Assembly: GCA_003220615.1 (NCBI GenBank)
Contig: QHTB01000177.1
Span: forward strand, 1-36,233
DNA length: 36,233 nt
Origin: Candidatus Rokuibacteriota bacterium
GTDB lineage: Bacteria; Methylomirabilota; Methylomirabilia; Rokubacteriales; CSP1-6
Direction: 5' to 3'
Positions 1-7,518 of this stretch are shown here, piece after piece; the stretch's first letter is position 1, and every line of letters starts with the position of its first letter. A program made the translations under genes and the position numbers. The notes beneath the pieces are model-generated. The model worked only from the letters and a program-made list of their open reading frames with translations. It ran no database searches and had not been told where the DNA came from.

Positions 1-23
1 CATGACGAAGAGATCCTGAGCCG

Positions 24-265
24 ATGGACCGTCGAGAGCTGCTTGGCAAGATCTACATGTTCAAACACGCAACATCGGACGATCGGCGCGAACCCGCGAG
101 ACGACACACCTGCTGCGCATCCCCTACGATCGGCTCGACCGGCTCATGACCGAGCGACCTCACTTCGGCGTGGCATTCTACCGGAACACCTGCGGGTTCC
201 TGACCGGGCACCTCCGGCGTCTCGTGCTCGAGTTGAACGTCGATATGAACCGAAGGTTCCTCTAG
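24..265 (+). pseudogene. remnant of a CRP-like cyclic-nucleotide-binding protein
   Basis: No intact frame crosses this stretch, but two pieces resemble one CRP/cNMP-binding protein. From the ATG at 24 one frame reads MDRRELLGKIYMFKHATSDD, like the start of a cNMP domain. After about nucleotide 100 another frame reads THLLRIPYDRLDRLM and then FGVAFYRNTCGFLTGHLRRL, ending at TAG 263-265, which resembles the last strand and C-helix of such a domain. The beta-roll that should lie between them, about 80 residues, is missing and the frame changes. I infer a gene inactivated by an internal deletion. No DNA-binding domain follows. It lies just upstream of the MscK-like gene on the same strand. The assignment rests on the style of the C-terminal piece, not on a search. 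Confidence 0.5.
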
Positions 266-489
266 CTCTTACATCCCACCCCCGCCTCATGAGTGCGGTC
301 GGCGACGCGGTCGGGGAGCGCAACGCCGCAACCTTCTACGGCTCGGCGCCGCTGTATGCGCCGAATAGCCGCGACGGCAGGTTCCTCCTCGAGCCGGGAC
401 AGACGGGCTACTACGTCCCCAGCTCGGTGTTCAATTCCGCTTCACGAGCAACCGGGAACGGGATCTGCTGGCGGCATCGTCGCCACATC
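266..489. other. intergenic stretch before the MscK-like gene
   Basis: This 224-base region contains no copy of the palindromic operator seen elsewhere in the window. An ATG at 289 is in frame with the downstream channel gene, and the intervening 67 codons are open, including a piece YGSAPLYAPNS. The clear signal peptide begins only at 490, so the extension is either leader DNA or the remnant of another gene. I recognise nothing in it. Confidence 0.35.
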
Positions 490-2964
490 ATGACAGCTCG
501 TGTTCTCTCGATGCTCGCCATGCTGGCGGCACTCTGGCTGCCCGCCGGCCTGCCTGCGGCGTGGGGGCAAGCGCCTCCGGGGAGCACCGCTCCGTCCAAG
601 GCTCCTCCGGCGCCGACGGCGACGGAAAAGCCGGCGGCGCAGTCCATCCCGGTGCCCGAAGTCGCCCGGCGAGCCGATGACATCGGCAAGGAGCTCCGAG
701 ACCTCGAGACCCTCGCGGTACCCAGCCCGGCTATTGGCGCCATCGAGAAGCGGTTGCCCGAGATCACGGCCCAGATCGTGGGGCAGACCGAGACCTCGAG
801 CCGCCTGCTCGACGACGCGCAGCCGGTCGCGGCGACGCTCGACGGGATCGCGGCTCAGTGGCAGGCGACCCGCGCCGAGCTGGCCGGATACGTCACCGTC
901 CTCGCCGAGCGCGCCACCGCCATCGAAGAGGCGCTCAAGAACCTTACGGCGAATCGAGAGAGGTGGACCCGGGCCCGGGCCGACGCCGTTGCTTCGCGAG
1001 CACCGGCGCAGGTGATCGAGCGCATCGACGGCGTGCTGACCGCCGTGGCCGCCGCGCGCGCACGGTTGCAAACGCAGCGCGGCGCGATCCTCATCCTGCA
1101 GGATCGGGTCGCGCAGGAGGTGGGACGCTGCGAGGACATGCTGGGGCGTGTGGCCTCGCTCCGGCGCGGCATCGCCGGGCGACTCTTCACGCAGGACAGC
1201 GTGCCGCTCTGGGACACCCGGCAGCGCGCCAGCGCCTTCCTGGAGTTGCCCGACCGGATTCGCAGTGCCATCGCCGCAGACGTTGCTCAGCTCCGGCAAT
1301 TCGTTGGGCACCAGGGTTGGAAGGCCGCCGTTCAGGTCGCGATATTTCTCGGGTTGGTGCTGCTGATGAGCGCTGTCCGACGTGGCGCGTCCCAATGGGC
1401 CGGGTCCGCCGAGCTCGAGACCACCAGCGTGCTCGTGTTCGCTCGACCCATCTCGGCGGCTCTCGTGCTCACGGTCCTGCTCTCAGGCTGGATCTACCTG
1501 ACCGCACCGGTGCGCGCGATCGCGACCCTGGGCAAGATCGTGGTGTTGCTCCCCGCCCTCCGGATCACGCGGCTCTCGCTCGATCCGGTGCTCGTGCGCA
1601 TGCAGAACGTGATCGGCGCGTTCTTCCTGGCCGAAATCATCCGCAACTTTGCTTCGGTGGTCCCGTTGCTGGAGCAGCAGATCTTCCTGCTCGAGATGGC
1701 CGCGGGGATGGTGGTGCTGGGGTGGTGGCTCGTGTCAAGGCGGCGCCAGAGGCCGGCCGGCGCGATCTCGAGTCGGGAGCGCGCACTGCGCCTCATCACT
1801 CGCGTGGTGCTCGCCGTGTTTGTCGTCGCCTTCGCGGCCGGCGCCGCGGGAGACATGACCCTGGGCCTGCTCCTCGGCTCGGGTGTCCTGGGAACCGGCT
1901 ACTTGGCGCTGGTGCTGTACGGGGGACTCCGGGTCGCCAGTGCCCTGGTGGCGTTCGCCTTCCGCGTGCGTCCTCTGTGCTCCCTCGGGATGGTCCAGCG
2001 CCACCGCGCGCTTCTCGAGCGGCGCACCTACGGCGTGTTGCGTGGGCTCGGCGTCGTCGCCTTGGTAATCGTCTCGCTCCGGTATCTCGGCCTCTGGCCG
2101 GCGACGGTGGAGCTGATCGACGCGGCGATGGACGCTCATCTGCAGCGTGGAACGCTCAGCATCTCGCTGGGCGATGTGCTGGTGTTCGCGATCACGGTGG
2201 CCGGGTCCTTCATCCTCTCCGGCCTCCTCCGCTTCGCGCTGGATGAGGATGTCTACCCCCGACTGACGCTCGGTCGGGGACTGACCGGAGCCGTGTCCAG
2301 CCTGTTGCACTATGCGCTCCTCCTGGCCGGCTTGCTACTGGCGTTGGCGGCGCTGGGCGTCGATCTCACCAAGCTCACCATCCTGGCCGGTGCGTTCGGC
2401 GTCGGGATTGGCTTCGGGCTCCAGACCGTCGTGAACAACTTCGTCTCGGGGTTGCTCATCCTGTTCGAGCGACGGATCGACGTGGGCGATGCCATCCAGG
2501 TCGGCGACGTCGCGGGCCAGGTCCAAGAGCTCGGCATGCGCGCCTGCACCGTACGCACGGGCGAGGGCGCCGAAGTCATCGTCCCCAACGCGAGCATGAT
2601 CAGCGAGAAGGTCACCAACTGGACGCTGTCGGACCGCCTGCGCCGCATCGACGTGGGCGTGGGAGTCGCCTACGGAACACCCCCGGAGAAGATGCTCGAC
2701 ATCCTGCTCGCGGTCGCCCGAGCGCACCCACGCGTCCTCACCGACCCAGAGCCGGCCGCGTTTTTCCTGGGGTTCGGTGAAAGCGCCCTTCGCTTCGAGG
2801 TGCGTGTCTGGACGGACCGCTTCGATTTCTGGGCGCAAACCCAGAGCGAGCTGGCCGTGGCCCTGTACGCTGCGCTGCGTGAGGCCGGATTCGAGATTCC
2901 TTTGCCGCAGCGCGAGGTGCGCGTGCGGGACATCGGACCCGGTTACCGCCAGGGCCATCCCTGA
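490..2964 (+). CDS. MscK/KefA-like mechanosensitive channel
   Basis: An 824-residue inner-membrane channel of the MscS superfamily, of the long type with a periplasmic domain. Such channels open under membrane tension and release solutes on hypo-osmotic shock. The ATG at 490 is chosen because a signal peptide follows at once (ending near PAAWGQ); the frame is open further upstream but unconvincing. Residues ~30-270 are a helical, probably coiled-coil periplasmic region. Several membrane segments follow from ~280. The MscS pore and beta domain begins near residue 635, with the Gly/Ala-rich pore helix (AGAFGVGIGFGLQTVVNNF) and then FERRIDVGDAIQVGDVAGQV. It is a clear paralogue of the gene at 27114-29519. 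Its 3' end overlaps the convergent DUF4410 gene by 22 nt. No recognisable operator lies upstream. Confidence 0.9.
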   Translation: MTARVLSMLAMLAALWLPAGLPAAWGQAPPGSTAPSKAPPAPTATEKPAAQSIPVPEVARRADDIGKELRDLETLAVPSPAIGAIEKRLPEITAQIVGQTETSSRLLDDAQPVAATLDGIAAQWQATRAELAGYVTVLAERATAIEEALKNLTANRERWTRARADAVASRAPAQVIERIDGVLTAVAAARARLQTQRGAILILQDRVAQEVGRCEDMLGRVASLRRGIAGRLFTQDSVPLWDTRQRASAFLELPDRIRSAIAADVAQLRQFVGHQGWKAAVQVAIFLGLVLLMSAVRRGASQWAGSAELETTSVLVFARPISAALVLTVLLSGWIYLTAPVRAIATLGKIVVLLPALRITRLSLDPVLVRMQNVIGAFFLAEIIRNFASVVPLLEQQIFLLEMAAGMVVLGWWLVSRRRQRPAGAISSRERALRLITRVVLAVFVVAFAAGAAGDMTLGLLLGSGVLGTGYLALVLYGGLRVASALVAFAFRVRPLCSLGMVQRHRALLERRTYGVLRGLGVVALVIVSLRYLGLWPATVELIDAAMDAHLQRGTLSISLGDVLVFAITVAGSFILSGLLRFALDEDVYPRLTLGRGLTGAVSSLLHYALLLAGLLLALAALGVDLTKLTILAGAFGVGIGFGLQTVVNNFVSGLLILFERRIDVGDAIQVGDVAGQVQELGMRACTVRTGEGAEVIVPNASMISEKVTNWTLSDRLRRIDVGVGVAYGTPPEKMLDILLAVARAHPRVLTDPEPAAFFLGFGESALRFEVRVWTDRFDFWAQTQSELAVALYAALREAGFEIPLPQREVRVRDIGPGYRQGHP

Positions 2965-3437
2965 CGGCGATAGAACTCGCCGATGCGAGCCGCGACGGCT
3001 TCGGCCGTACGCCGCGCATCCGTGCCGGGAATGAGGCTTCTCGGGGTATTGACCTCCATCTCGGCGATCAGGCGCGTGTTGCTTCCTGCGCCCTGATACA
3101 CCTGGATTCGCGCCCGGATCTCCTGGCCACCCGGGACGTACACAACCTCGCCGAGGATCGAGGCCGTCCTGGCTCCTGGGAGCGGCGTGGCGCTCGTGTG
3201 GAAGGCGTCGATACCATGATCGCTCAGCGTCGTGATGAGGGTGTCGGTGAGCGTTTTGGCGACCGCCTGTCCGTCGCGTCGTTCGTCAGCCGGCGCGTTC
3301 ACCCCGAAGTCCTGGACGATCACCCGGTCTGGCCGGGGGCGATCTCCCGTCAGTGGCTGTGTCGTCGTCACCGTCGCCGTCCCACATCCCGCCACGACGA
3401 CGAGCACGCTCAGGACGATCAGAGACAGTCGTCGCAT
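2943..3437 (-). CDS. DUF4410-family lipoprotein
   Basis: A 164-residue predicted lipoprotein. The ATG at 3437 is preferred over one 30 nt upstream because MRRLSLIVLSVLVVVAGC forms a compact signal peptide with lipobox VAGC, and a purine-rich GGGGGAAC lies upstream. The mature part carries the DUF4410 hallmark RPDRVIVQDFGV, an acidic-aromatic strand also found in the protein at 30076-30819 (RPDRILVYDFAV), and ends with a region that pairs AEAVAARIGEFYRRQ with the C-terminal helix of the family. The family has no established function; the proteins are envelope lipoproteins. It is convergent with the channel gene and divergent from DUF3300, with a palindrome (3468-3485) in the shared spacer. Confidence 0.75.
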   Translation of the reverse strand: MRRLSLIVLSVLVVVAGCGTATVTTTQPLTGDRPRPDRVIVQDFGVNAPADERRDGQAVAKTLTDTLITTLSDHGIDAFHTSATPLPGARTASILGEVVYVPGGQEIRARIQVYQGAGSNTRLIAEMEVNTPRSLIPGTDARRTAEAVAARIGEFYRRQGWPWR

Positions 3438-3467
3438 GGATCCGTTCCCCCGTCGGAGACCGAGCAT

Positions 3468-3485
3468 ATCAGACTAAAGTCTGAT
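3468..3485. promoter_or_regulatory. variant palindrome between DUF4410 and DUF3300 genes
   Basis: ATCAGACT and AGTCTGAT form perfect 8-bp arms around a 2-nt AA spacer. The inner 12 bases AGACTAAAGTCT align with the operator of this window (AGACCAAGGTCT at 17569) with two compensating changes, C to T and G to A, so symmetry is kept. It lies 40 nt from the minus-strand start (3437) and 57 nt from the plus-strand start (3533), fitting a shared operator. Whether the same protein binds it is inference. Confidence 0.5.
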
Positions 3486-3532
3486 TGCCGGGTGCCGACA
3501 CACCGAGTGGAATAGCGGCGCGGGAGGCGAGT

Positions 3533-5017
3533 ATGCGAACGCTGAGAAAAGTCCTCGTCTGGGTCGTGCTGATCGTCGTGTTCCTGCCCCTTCCGGCAAT
3601 ACCGCAGGATGCGCCGAAAACATTCAAGACCGAGGAAATCGATCAGCTCGTGGCGCCGATCGCGCTCCACCCCGACGCCCTGGTGGCGCAGATCCTGATG
3701 GCCTCGACGTATCCGCTCGAGGTCGTTCAAGCCGCGCGCTTTGTGAAGGAAAATCCCAGTCTCAAGGGCGATCAGCTCGACGAAGCGCTGAAGCAGCAGT
3801 CCTGGGACGACAGCGTGAAGTCGCTGGTCTTCTTCCCCCAGGTGCTCACGATGCTGAACGAGAAGCTCGACTGGCTTCAGAAGCTCGGCGACGCCTTCCT
3901 GGCTCAACAGCAGGACGTGCTCGCCTCCATTCAACGCCTGCGCGCCCGCGCCCAGTCGGCGGGGCAGCTCAAGAGCACCCCGGAGCAGCAGGTCATCGTG
4001 GAGCCCGCCGTCGCGGCGGCGCCACCGCCCCCCGCGGCAGCGCCTCCGGCCGCGCCGCCCCAGACCAACGTGGTCGTTCAGACCCCGCCGCCCCAAACCA
4101 ACGTGCAGGTCGTTCAGAGCCCACCGACGGTGATCCGGATCGAACCGACGAACCCTGAGGTCGTCTACGTGCCGAGTTACAACCCGACGGCCGTTTATGG
4201 CGAGTGGCCACCGGCCTACCCGCCCTATTCTCCCTACCCCGCGGGCTACTTCGCCGCTGGAATGTTCACGTTTGCGGCCGGGGCCGCGGTGGGCGCGGCG
4301 CTCTGGGGAAACTGCAACTGGGGCGGCGGTGACGTCAACATCAACTCCAACAGGTCGGACAACTTCACGCGGAACGTCAACAACGCGAACGTCGCCAACG
4401 CCCGCATCGAGCACCGAGCCCAGGGAGGGGGCGGGCAAGGCCGAAACCAGTGGCAGCACAACCCCGAGCATCGCAAGGGCGTGCAATACCGTGACAACGC
4501 CACCCAGCAGCGCTTCAACAAGGGCGGCCCTGGCAACGCTCAGTCCAGGGAGGCGTTCCGTGGCCGCACCGGGTCCGACGCCGGCCGCGGGCAGCAGGGC
4601 GGGATTGGTCAAGCGGGTGCTCGGGGGGACCGCCAGGGCGGGCTCGGTCAGCAGGGTGGGCGCGGCGAGGGCGGAGTCGGACAGCAAGGCGGGCGTGGGG
4701 AAGGCGGGCTCGGGCAGCAGGGCGCGCGCGGCCAGAGCGGAATCGGTCAGCAGGGAGGCGGCGGCCTCGGCGACCGTGGAGCACAGGCATCACCCCGCGC
4801 TGGCGGTGTCGGCCAGGGTGGCGCCGGTCAAGGCCGCCAGCAGGGTGGCGCCTTCCAGGGAGTGGGAAGCGGCCGTGACTCTCAGAGCTTCAGCAACCGC
4901 GGCAACACGAGCCGTGACAGCTTCAATCGATCGACTGGTGGAGGAGGAGCTCGGGGCGGTGCCGGCGGCGGTGGTCGCGGCGGCGGCGGTGGCGGCCGCG
5001 GAGGAGGTCGTCGATGA
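3533..5017 (+). CDS. DUF3300 exported protein with Gly-rich tail
   Basis: A 494-residue exported protein. The ATG at 3533 follows GGGAGGCGAG and starts a signal peptide (MRTLRKVLVWVVLIVVFLPL). Residues ~30-190 form the DUF3300 domain (LVAPIALHPDALVAQILMAS, then PEVVYVPSYNP). A Pro-rich linker with two PQTNV repeats, a hydrophobic segment near residue 245 (FTFAAGAAVGAALW) and an Asn-rich stretch follow. The last ~150 residues are low-complexity Gly/Gln/Arg with an 11-residue GQQG repeat and end in poly-Gly/Arg. The family is uncharacterised. The stop overlaps the start of the DUF2950 gene (ATGA), the usual pairing of these families, so the two are translationally coupled and probably act together in the envelope. 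Confidence 0.88.
   Translation: MRTLRKVLVWVVLIVVFLPLPAIPQDAPKTFKTEEIDQLVAPIALHPDALVAQILMASTYPLEVVQAARFVKENPSLKGDQLDEALKQQSWDDSVKSLVFFPQVLTMLNEKLDWLQKLGDAFLAQQQDVLASIQRLRARAQSAGQLKSTPEQQVIVEPAVAAAPPPPAAAPPAAPPQTNVVVQTPPPQTNVQVVQSPPTVIRIEPTNPEVVYVPSYNPTAVYGEWPPAYPPYSPYPAGYFAAGMFTFAAGAAVGAALWGNCNWGGGDVNINSNRSDNFTRNVNNANVANARIEHRAQGGGGQGRNQWQHNPEHRKGVQYRDNATQQRFNKGGPGNAQSREAFRGRTGSDAGRGQQGGIGQAGARGDRQGGLGQQGGRGEGGVGQQGGRGEGGLGQQGARGQSGIGQQGGGGLGDRGAQASPRAGGVGQGGAGQGRQQGGAFQGVGSGRDSQSFSNRGNTSRDSFNRSTGGGGARGGAGGGGRGGGGGGRGGGRR
4598..4765 (+). repeat. 33-bp tandem repeat encoding GGxGQQGxRGx
   Basis: About five imperfect copies of an 11-codon unit lie within the DUF3300 gene, giving GGIGQAGARG, GGLGQQGGRGE, GGVGQQGGRGE, GGLGQQGARGQ and SGIGQQGGGG. 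The copies differ at silent positions, so the array is not freshly expanded, but the number of units may vary between strains. Confidence 0.75.
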
Positions 5018-6036
5018 TTCTGCGAATCTCGTGGCTCGTGTTCGTGACCATGTTCGCGCTCGCTCTGGAGGCGGGCGGGCCGGCACACGCCCAGGCGCCC
5101 GCGCCCGCGAAGCCGGAAGCACCCGCGGCCGCAAAGCCGGCGACCGCGCCGAAACCGGCGGTGGTGCCGCCAAAGAGCTTCGCGTCAGCCGAGGAGGCGA
5201 CGCAGGCCCTCGTCGCGGCCCTGCGCGCGGGAGACACCAAGGCGCTGTTGGGGATCCTCGGCAGTGAGAGCCGCGCGCTCGTTTCTTCCGGCGATGCGGT
5301 GTCCGACAAGCAGAGCCGAGAGAAGTTCCTGAGCGCGTACGACGGAGCGAACAAGCTCGTCGCGAGCGGTAACTCCACGGTGCTCCAGGTCGGCAACGAC
5401 GACTGGCCGTTCCCGATCCCGCTCGTGAAAGACGGAGAGCGCTGGCGCTTCGATCCGGAGCAGGGACGCGAGGAGATCCTCGCGCGGCGCATCGGCCGGA
5501 ACGAGCTGTACACGATCGAGACGTGTCTGGCCTACGTGGACGCACAGCGGGATTACTACTCCGAGGACCGCAACGCCGACGGCATCCGCGAGTACGCGCA
5601 GCAGTTCGCCAGCACGCCCGGTAAGCGCGATGGGCTCTACTGGCCCACCCGCCCCGACGAACCGCTCAGCCCGCTGGGCTCCCTGGTCGTTCGGGCGCGG
5701 GCCGAGGGGTATCGGCGCGACCAGTCGGGCGGGCCGACGCCGCTCCACGGGTATCTCTACCGCATTCTCACCGCTCAGGGCGCCGATGCCCCCGGCGGCG
5801 AGTACGATTACGTCGTGCGCGGCCGCATGATCGGGGGGTTTGCGCTGGTGGCCTTCCCCGCGCAGTACGGCGCCTCCGGCGTGATGACCTTCCTCGTCAA
5901 TCACGATGGCGTCGTCTACCAGAAGGATCTCGGACCGAAGACGCGCGCCCTCGCCCAAGCTATGAAGAAGTTCAACCCGGATGGCACCTGGACGAAGGCG
6001 GACATCCCCGAGATCGGCGCCCCCACCGATGACTAG
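5014..6036 (+). CDS. DUF2950 exported protein
   Basis: A 340-residue exported protein with an N-terminal signal peptide (MILRISWLVFVTMFALALEA, cleavage near AHAQA), an Ala/Pro/Lys linker to residue ~50, and one DUF2950 domain covering the rest. Typical segments are FASAEEATQALVAALRAGD, DDWPFPIPLVKDGERWRFDP, RRIGRNELYTIETCLAYVDA, DGLYWP and GFALVAFPAQYGASGVMTF. The length suits the family. No activity is known; it is generally a secreted partner of DUF3300. The ATG overlaps the DUF3300 stop by four bases, so the two form an operon. Only 18 bases separate its stop from that of the convergent outer-membrane-factor gene, and I see no clear terminator there. Confidence 0.9.
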   Translation: MILRISWLVFVTMFALALEAGGPAHAQAPAPAKPEAPAAAKPATAPKPAVVPPKSFASAEEATQALVAALRAGDTKALLGILGSESRALVSSGDAVSDKQSREKFLSAYDGANKLVASGNSTVLQVGNDDWPFPIPLVKDGERWRFDPEQGREEILARRIGRNELYTIETCLAYVDAQRDYYSEDRNADGIREYAQQFASTPGKRDGLYWPTRPDEPLSPLGSLVVRARAEGYRRDQSGGPTPLHGYLYRILTAQGADAPGGEYDYVVRGRMIGGFALVAFPAQYGASGVMTFLVNHDGVVYQKDLGPKTRALAQAMKKFNPDGTWTKADIPEIGAPTDD

Positions 6037-6054
6037 CCCGAGGAGGAGAGACCG

Positions 6055-7518
6055 CTAGGACGCCGTCCAGCCGCCTCCGAGCGCCCGGTAGAGCCGCACG
6101 ACGGCGAGCAGCTCGTCGCGCTCGAACTGGGCCAGCTGCAGCTCGGCGTCGAAGAGCTGGCGCTCGGTGTCGAGCACCTCGAGATAGCTCGTGACGCCGC
6201 CGCGATAGCGAACGTTGGCCAGCCGCGCCGCGTCAGTCAGGGAGTTGACGAGCGCCTGCTGCTCGATGCGGGCTTCCCTCCGCTTCCGGTGCTCGACGAG
6301 TGCATCCGAGACGTCGCGGAATGCCTGCTGGATCGTCTGCTGGTACCTGGCCAGGGCCGCCTGCGCCTGAGCCACGGCCGAATCCACGCCAGCCCCGACG
6401 CGCCCCATGTTGAAGATGGGCACGCTCACCTGAGGACCGATCGCAAGCAGGCCGGTGGGGCCGAACCAGCTTCCGGTGATCAGCGTCCCGCCGACACCAG
6501 CCGAGCTGATGAGAGAGACCTTCGGGAAGTACTCAGCCTTCGCGACGCCGATCCGGGCCGTCGCCGCCGCGAGCTCGTCCTCGGCCTGGCGGACATCGGG
6601 CCGGCGCTCGAGCAGCGTCGCAGGCAGCCCGGGCGGCACGATCGGGCCCGAGAACTGCTGAAGAAGTGGGCGGCCCCGCGGAACCGCGGCCGGGTTACGC
6701 CCGAGCAGGACCGAGATGAGATTCTCGGTCTGCTCGATCCGGCGCATGACGTCGGGAATCGTCGCGGCCGCCGTGTACAGCAAGACCTCCGCCTGCCGCA
6801 GGTCGATCAGCGCCGCAACGCCTCCCTGATAGCGGAGCGTCACCAGCCGAACCGCTTCTTGTCGGGTGGTCAGCGTCCTTCGGGAAATCTCCAGCTCCAG
6901 ATCGAGCTCGCGGAGCTGGAAATACGCGGTCGCCACATCGCTCACCAGCGTGGTCACGACGAACCGCTGCACGTCCTCCGAGGCCAGTAACTGCGCACGC
7001 GCCGCCTCGGTGGCCCGGCGCAGGCGGCCCCACAGATCGAGCTCCCAGACGAGGTCGAACGTTCCGAGCGGACTGAAGGTCTCCCTCGACTGCAAGGGCG
7101 CCCGGTCGCCCGGGAGGCTGACGTACGGTGCGCTCGCCGACGCGCTGACATCCGGGAACTGAGCCGATCGCACGATGGTGACCTGGGCGCGAGCCTCGAG
7201 GATGCGAGCGGCCGCGATACGCAAGTCGTAGTTCTCGGCCAGCGCGGTACGGATCAGCGATTGCAGCGTCTCGTCTTGGAAGATCTTCCACCAGGCGATG
7301 TCCCCGAGAGATTCCGCTCCCCCGGGGGTGTCAGTGGCCAGACCGCGGAAGTCTGGCGGCACCGCGACCTGCGGGCGCCGGTAGTCGGGCCCGACCGTGC
7401 AGCCCACCAACAGGAGCGCCGCCAACAGGACCATCACCAGGAGCGCCACCACGATGAGCGCCGCCCACGGTACCGTCGCCAACAGGAGTGCCGTCGACCG
7501 CAGCGAGCGACGTGTCAC
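6055..7518 (-). CDS. RND efflux outer-membrane factor, NodT family
   Basis: A 487-residue TolC-like outer-membrane factor of the NodT lipoprotein family, which forms the exit duct of a tripartite pump. A GTG start overlaps the stop of the RND gene (GTGA). The N-terminus is unusually long and hydrophobic before lipobox LLVGC, followed by the classic TVGPDYRRP. Two OEP repeats follow: the first ~60-250 (AENYDLRIAAARILEARAQV, FDLVWELDLWGRLRRATEAA), the second ~270-480 (ERRPDVRQAEDELAAATARI, FPKVSLISSAGVGG, LANVRYRGGVTSYLEVLDTE). It is the last gene of the three-gene pump operon. Substrates cannot be read from the sequence. Confidence 0.93.
   Translation of the reverse strand: MTRRSLRSTALLLATVPWAALIVVALLVMVLLAALLLVGCTVGPDYRRPQVAVPPDFRGLATDTPGGAESLGDIAWWKIFQDETLQSLIRTALAENYDLRIAAARILEARAQVTIVRSAQFPDVSASASAPYVSLPGDRAPLQSRETFSPLGTFDLVWELDLWGRLRRATEAARAQLLASEDVQRFVVTTLVSDVATAYFQLRELDLELEISRRTLTTRQEAVRLVTLRYQGGVAALIDLRQAEVLLYTAAATIPDVMRRIEQTENLISVLLGRNPAAVPRGRPLLQQFSGPIVPPGLPATLLERRPDVRQAEDELAAATARIGVAKAEYFPKVSLISSAGVGGTLITGSWFGPTGLLAIGPQVSVPIFNMGRVGAGVDSAVAQAQAALARYQQTIQQAFRDVSDALVEHRKRREARIEQQALVNSLTDAARLANVRYRGGVTSYLEVLDTERQLFDAELQLAQFERDELLAVVRLYRALGGGWTAS

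Noticed and set aside
43..489. N-terminal extension of the MscK-like gene from an ATG-less upstream frame
   Set aside because: It would bury the signal peptide that begins at 490 and runs through the CRP-like remnant.
442..1395. Long reverse-strand open frames under the first channel gene
   Set aside because: They are products of high GC: Arg/Gly/Pro-rich translations without domains, opposite a clear MscK-like gene. The same holds for reverse frames throughout the window, such as 8763-10082 and 19590-21236.
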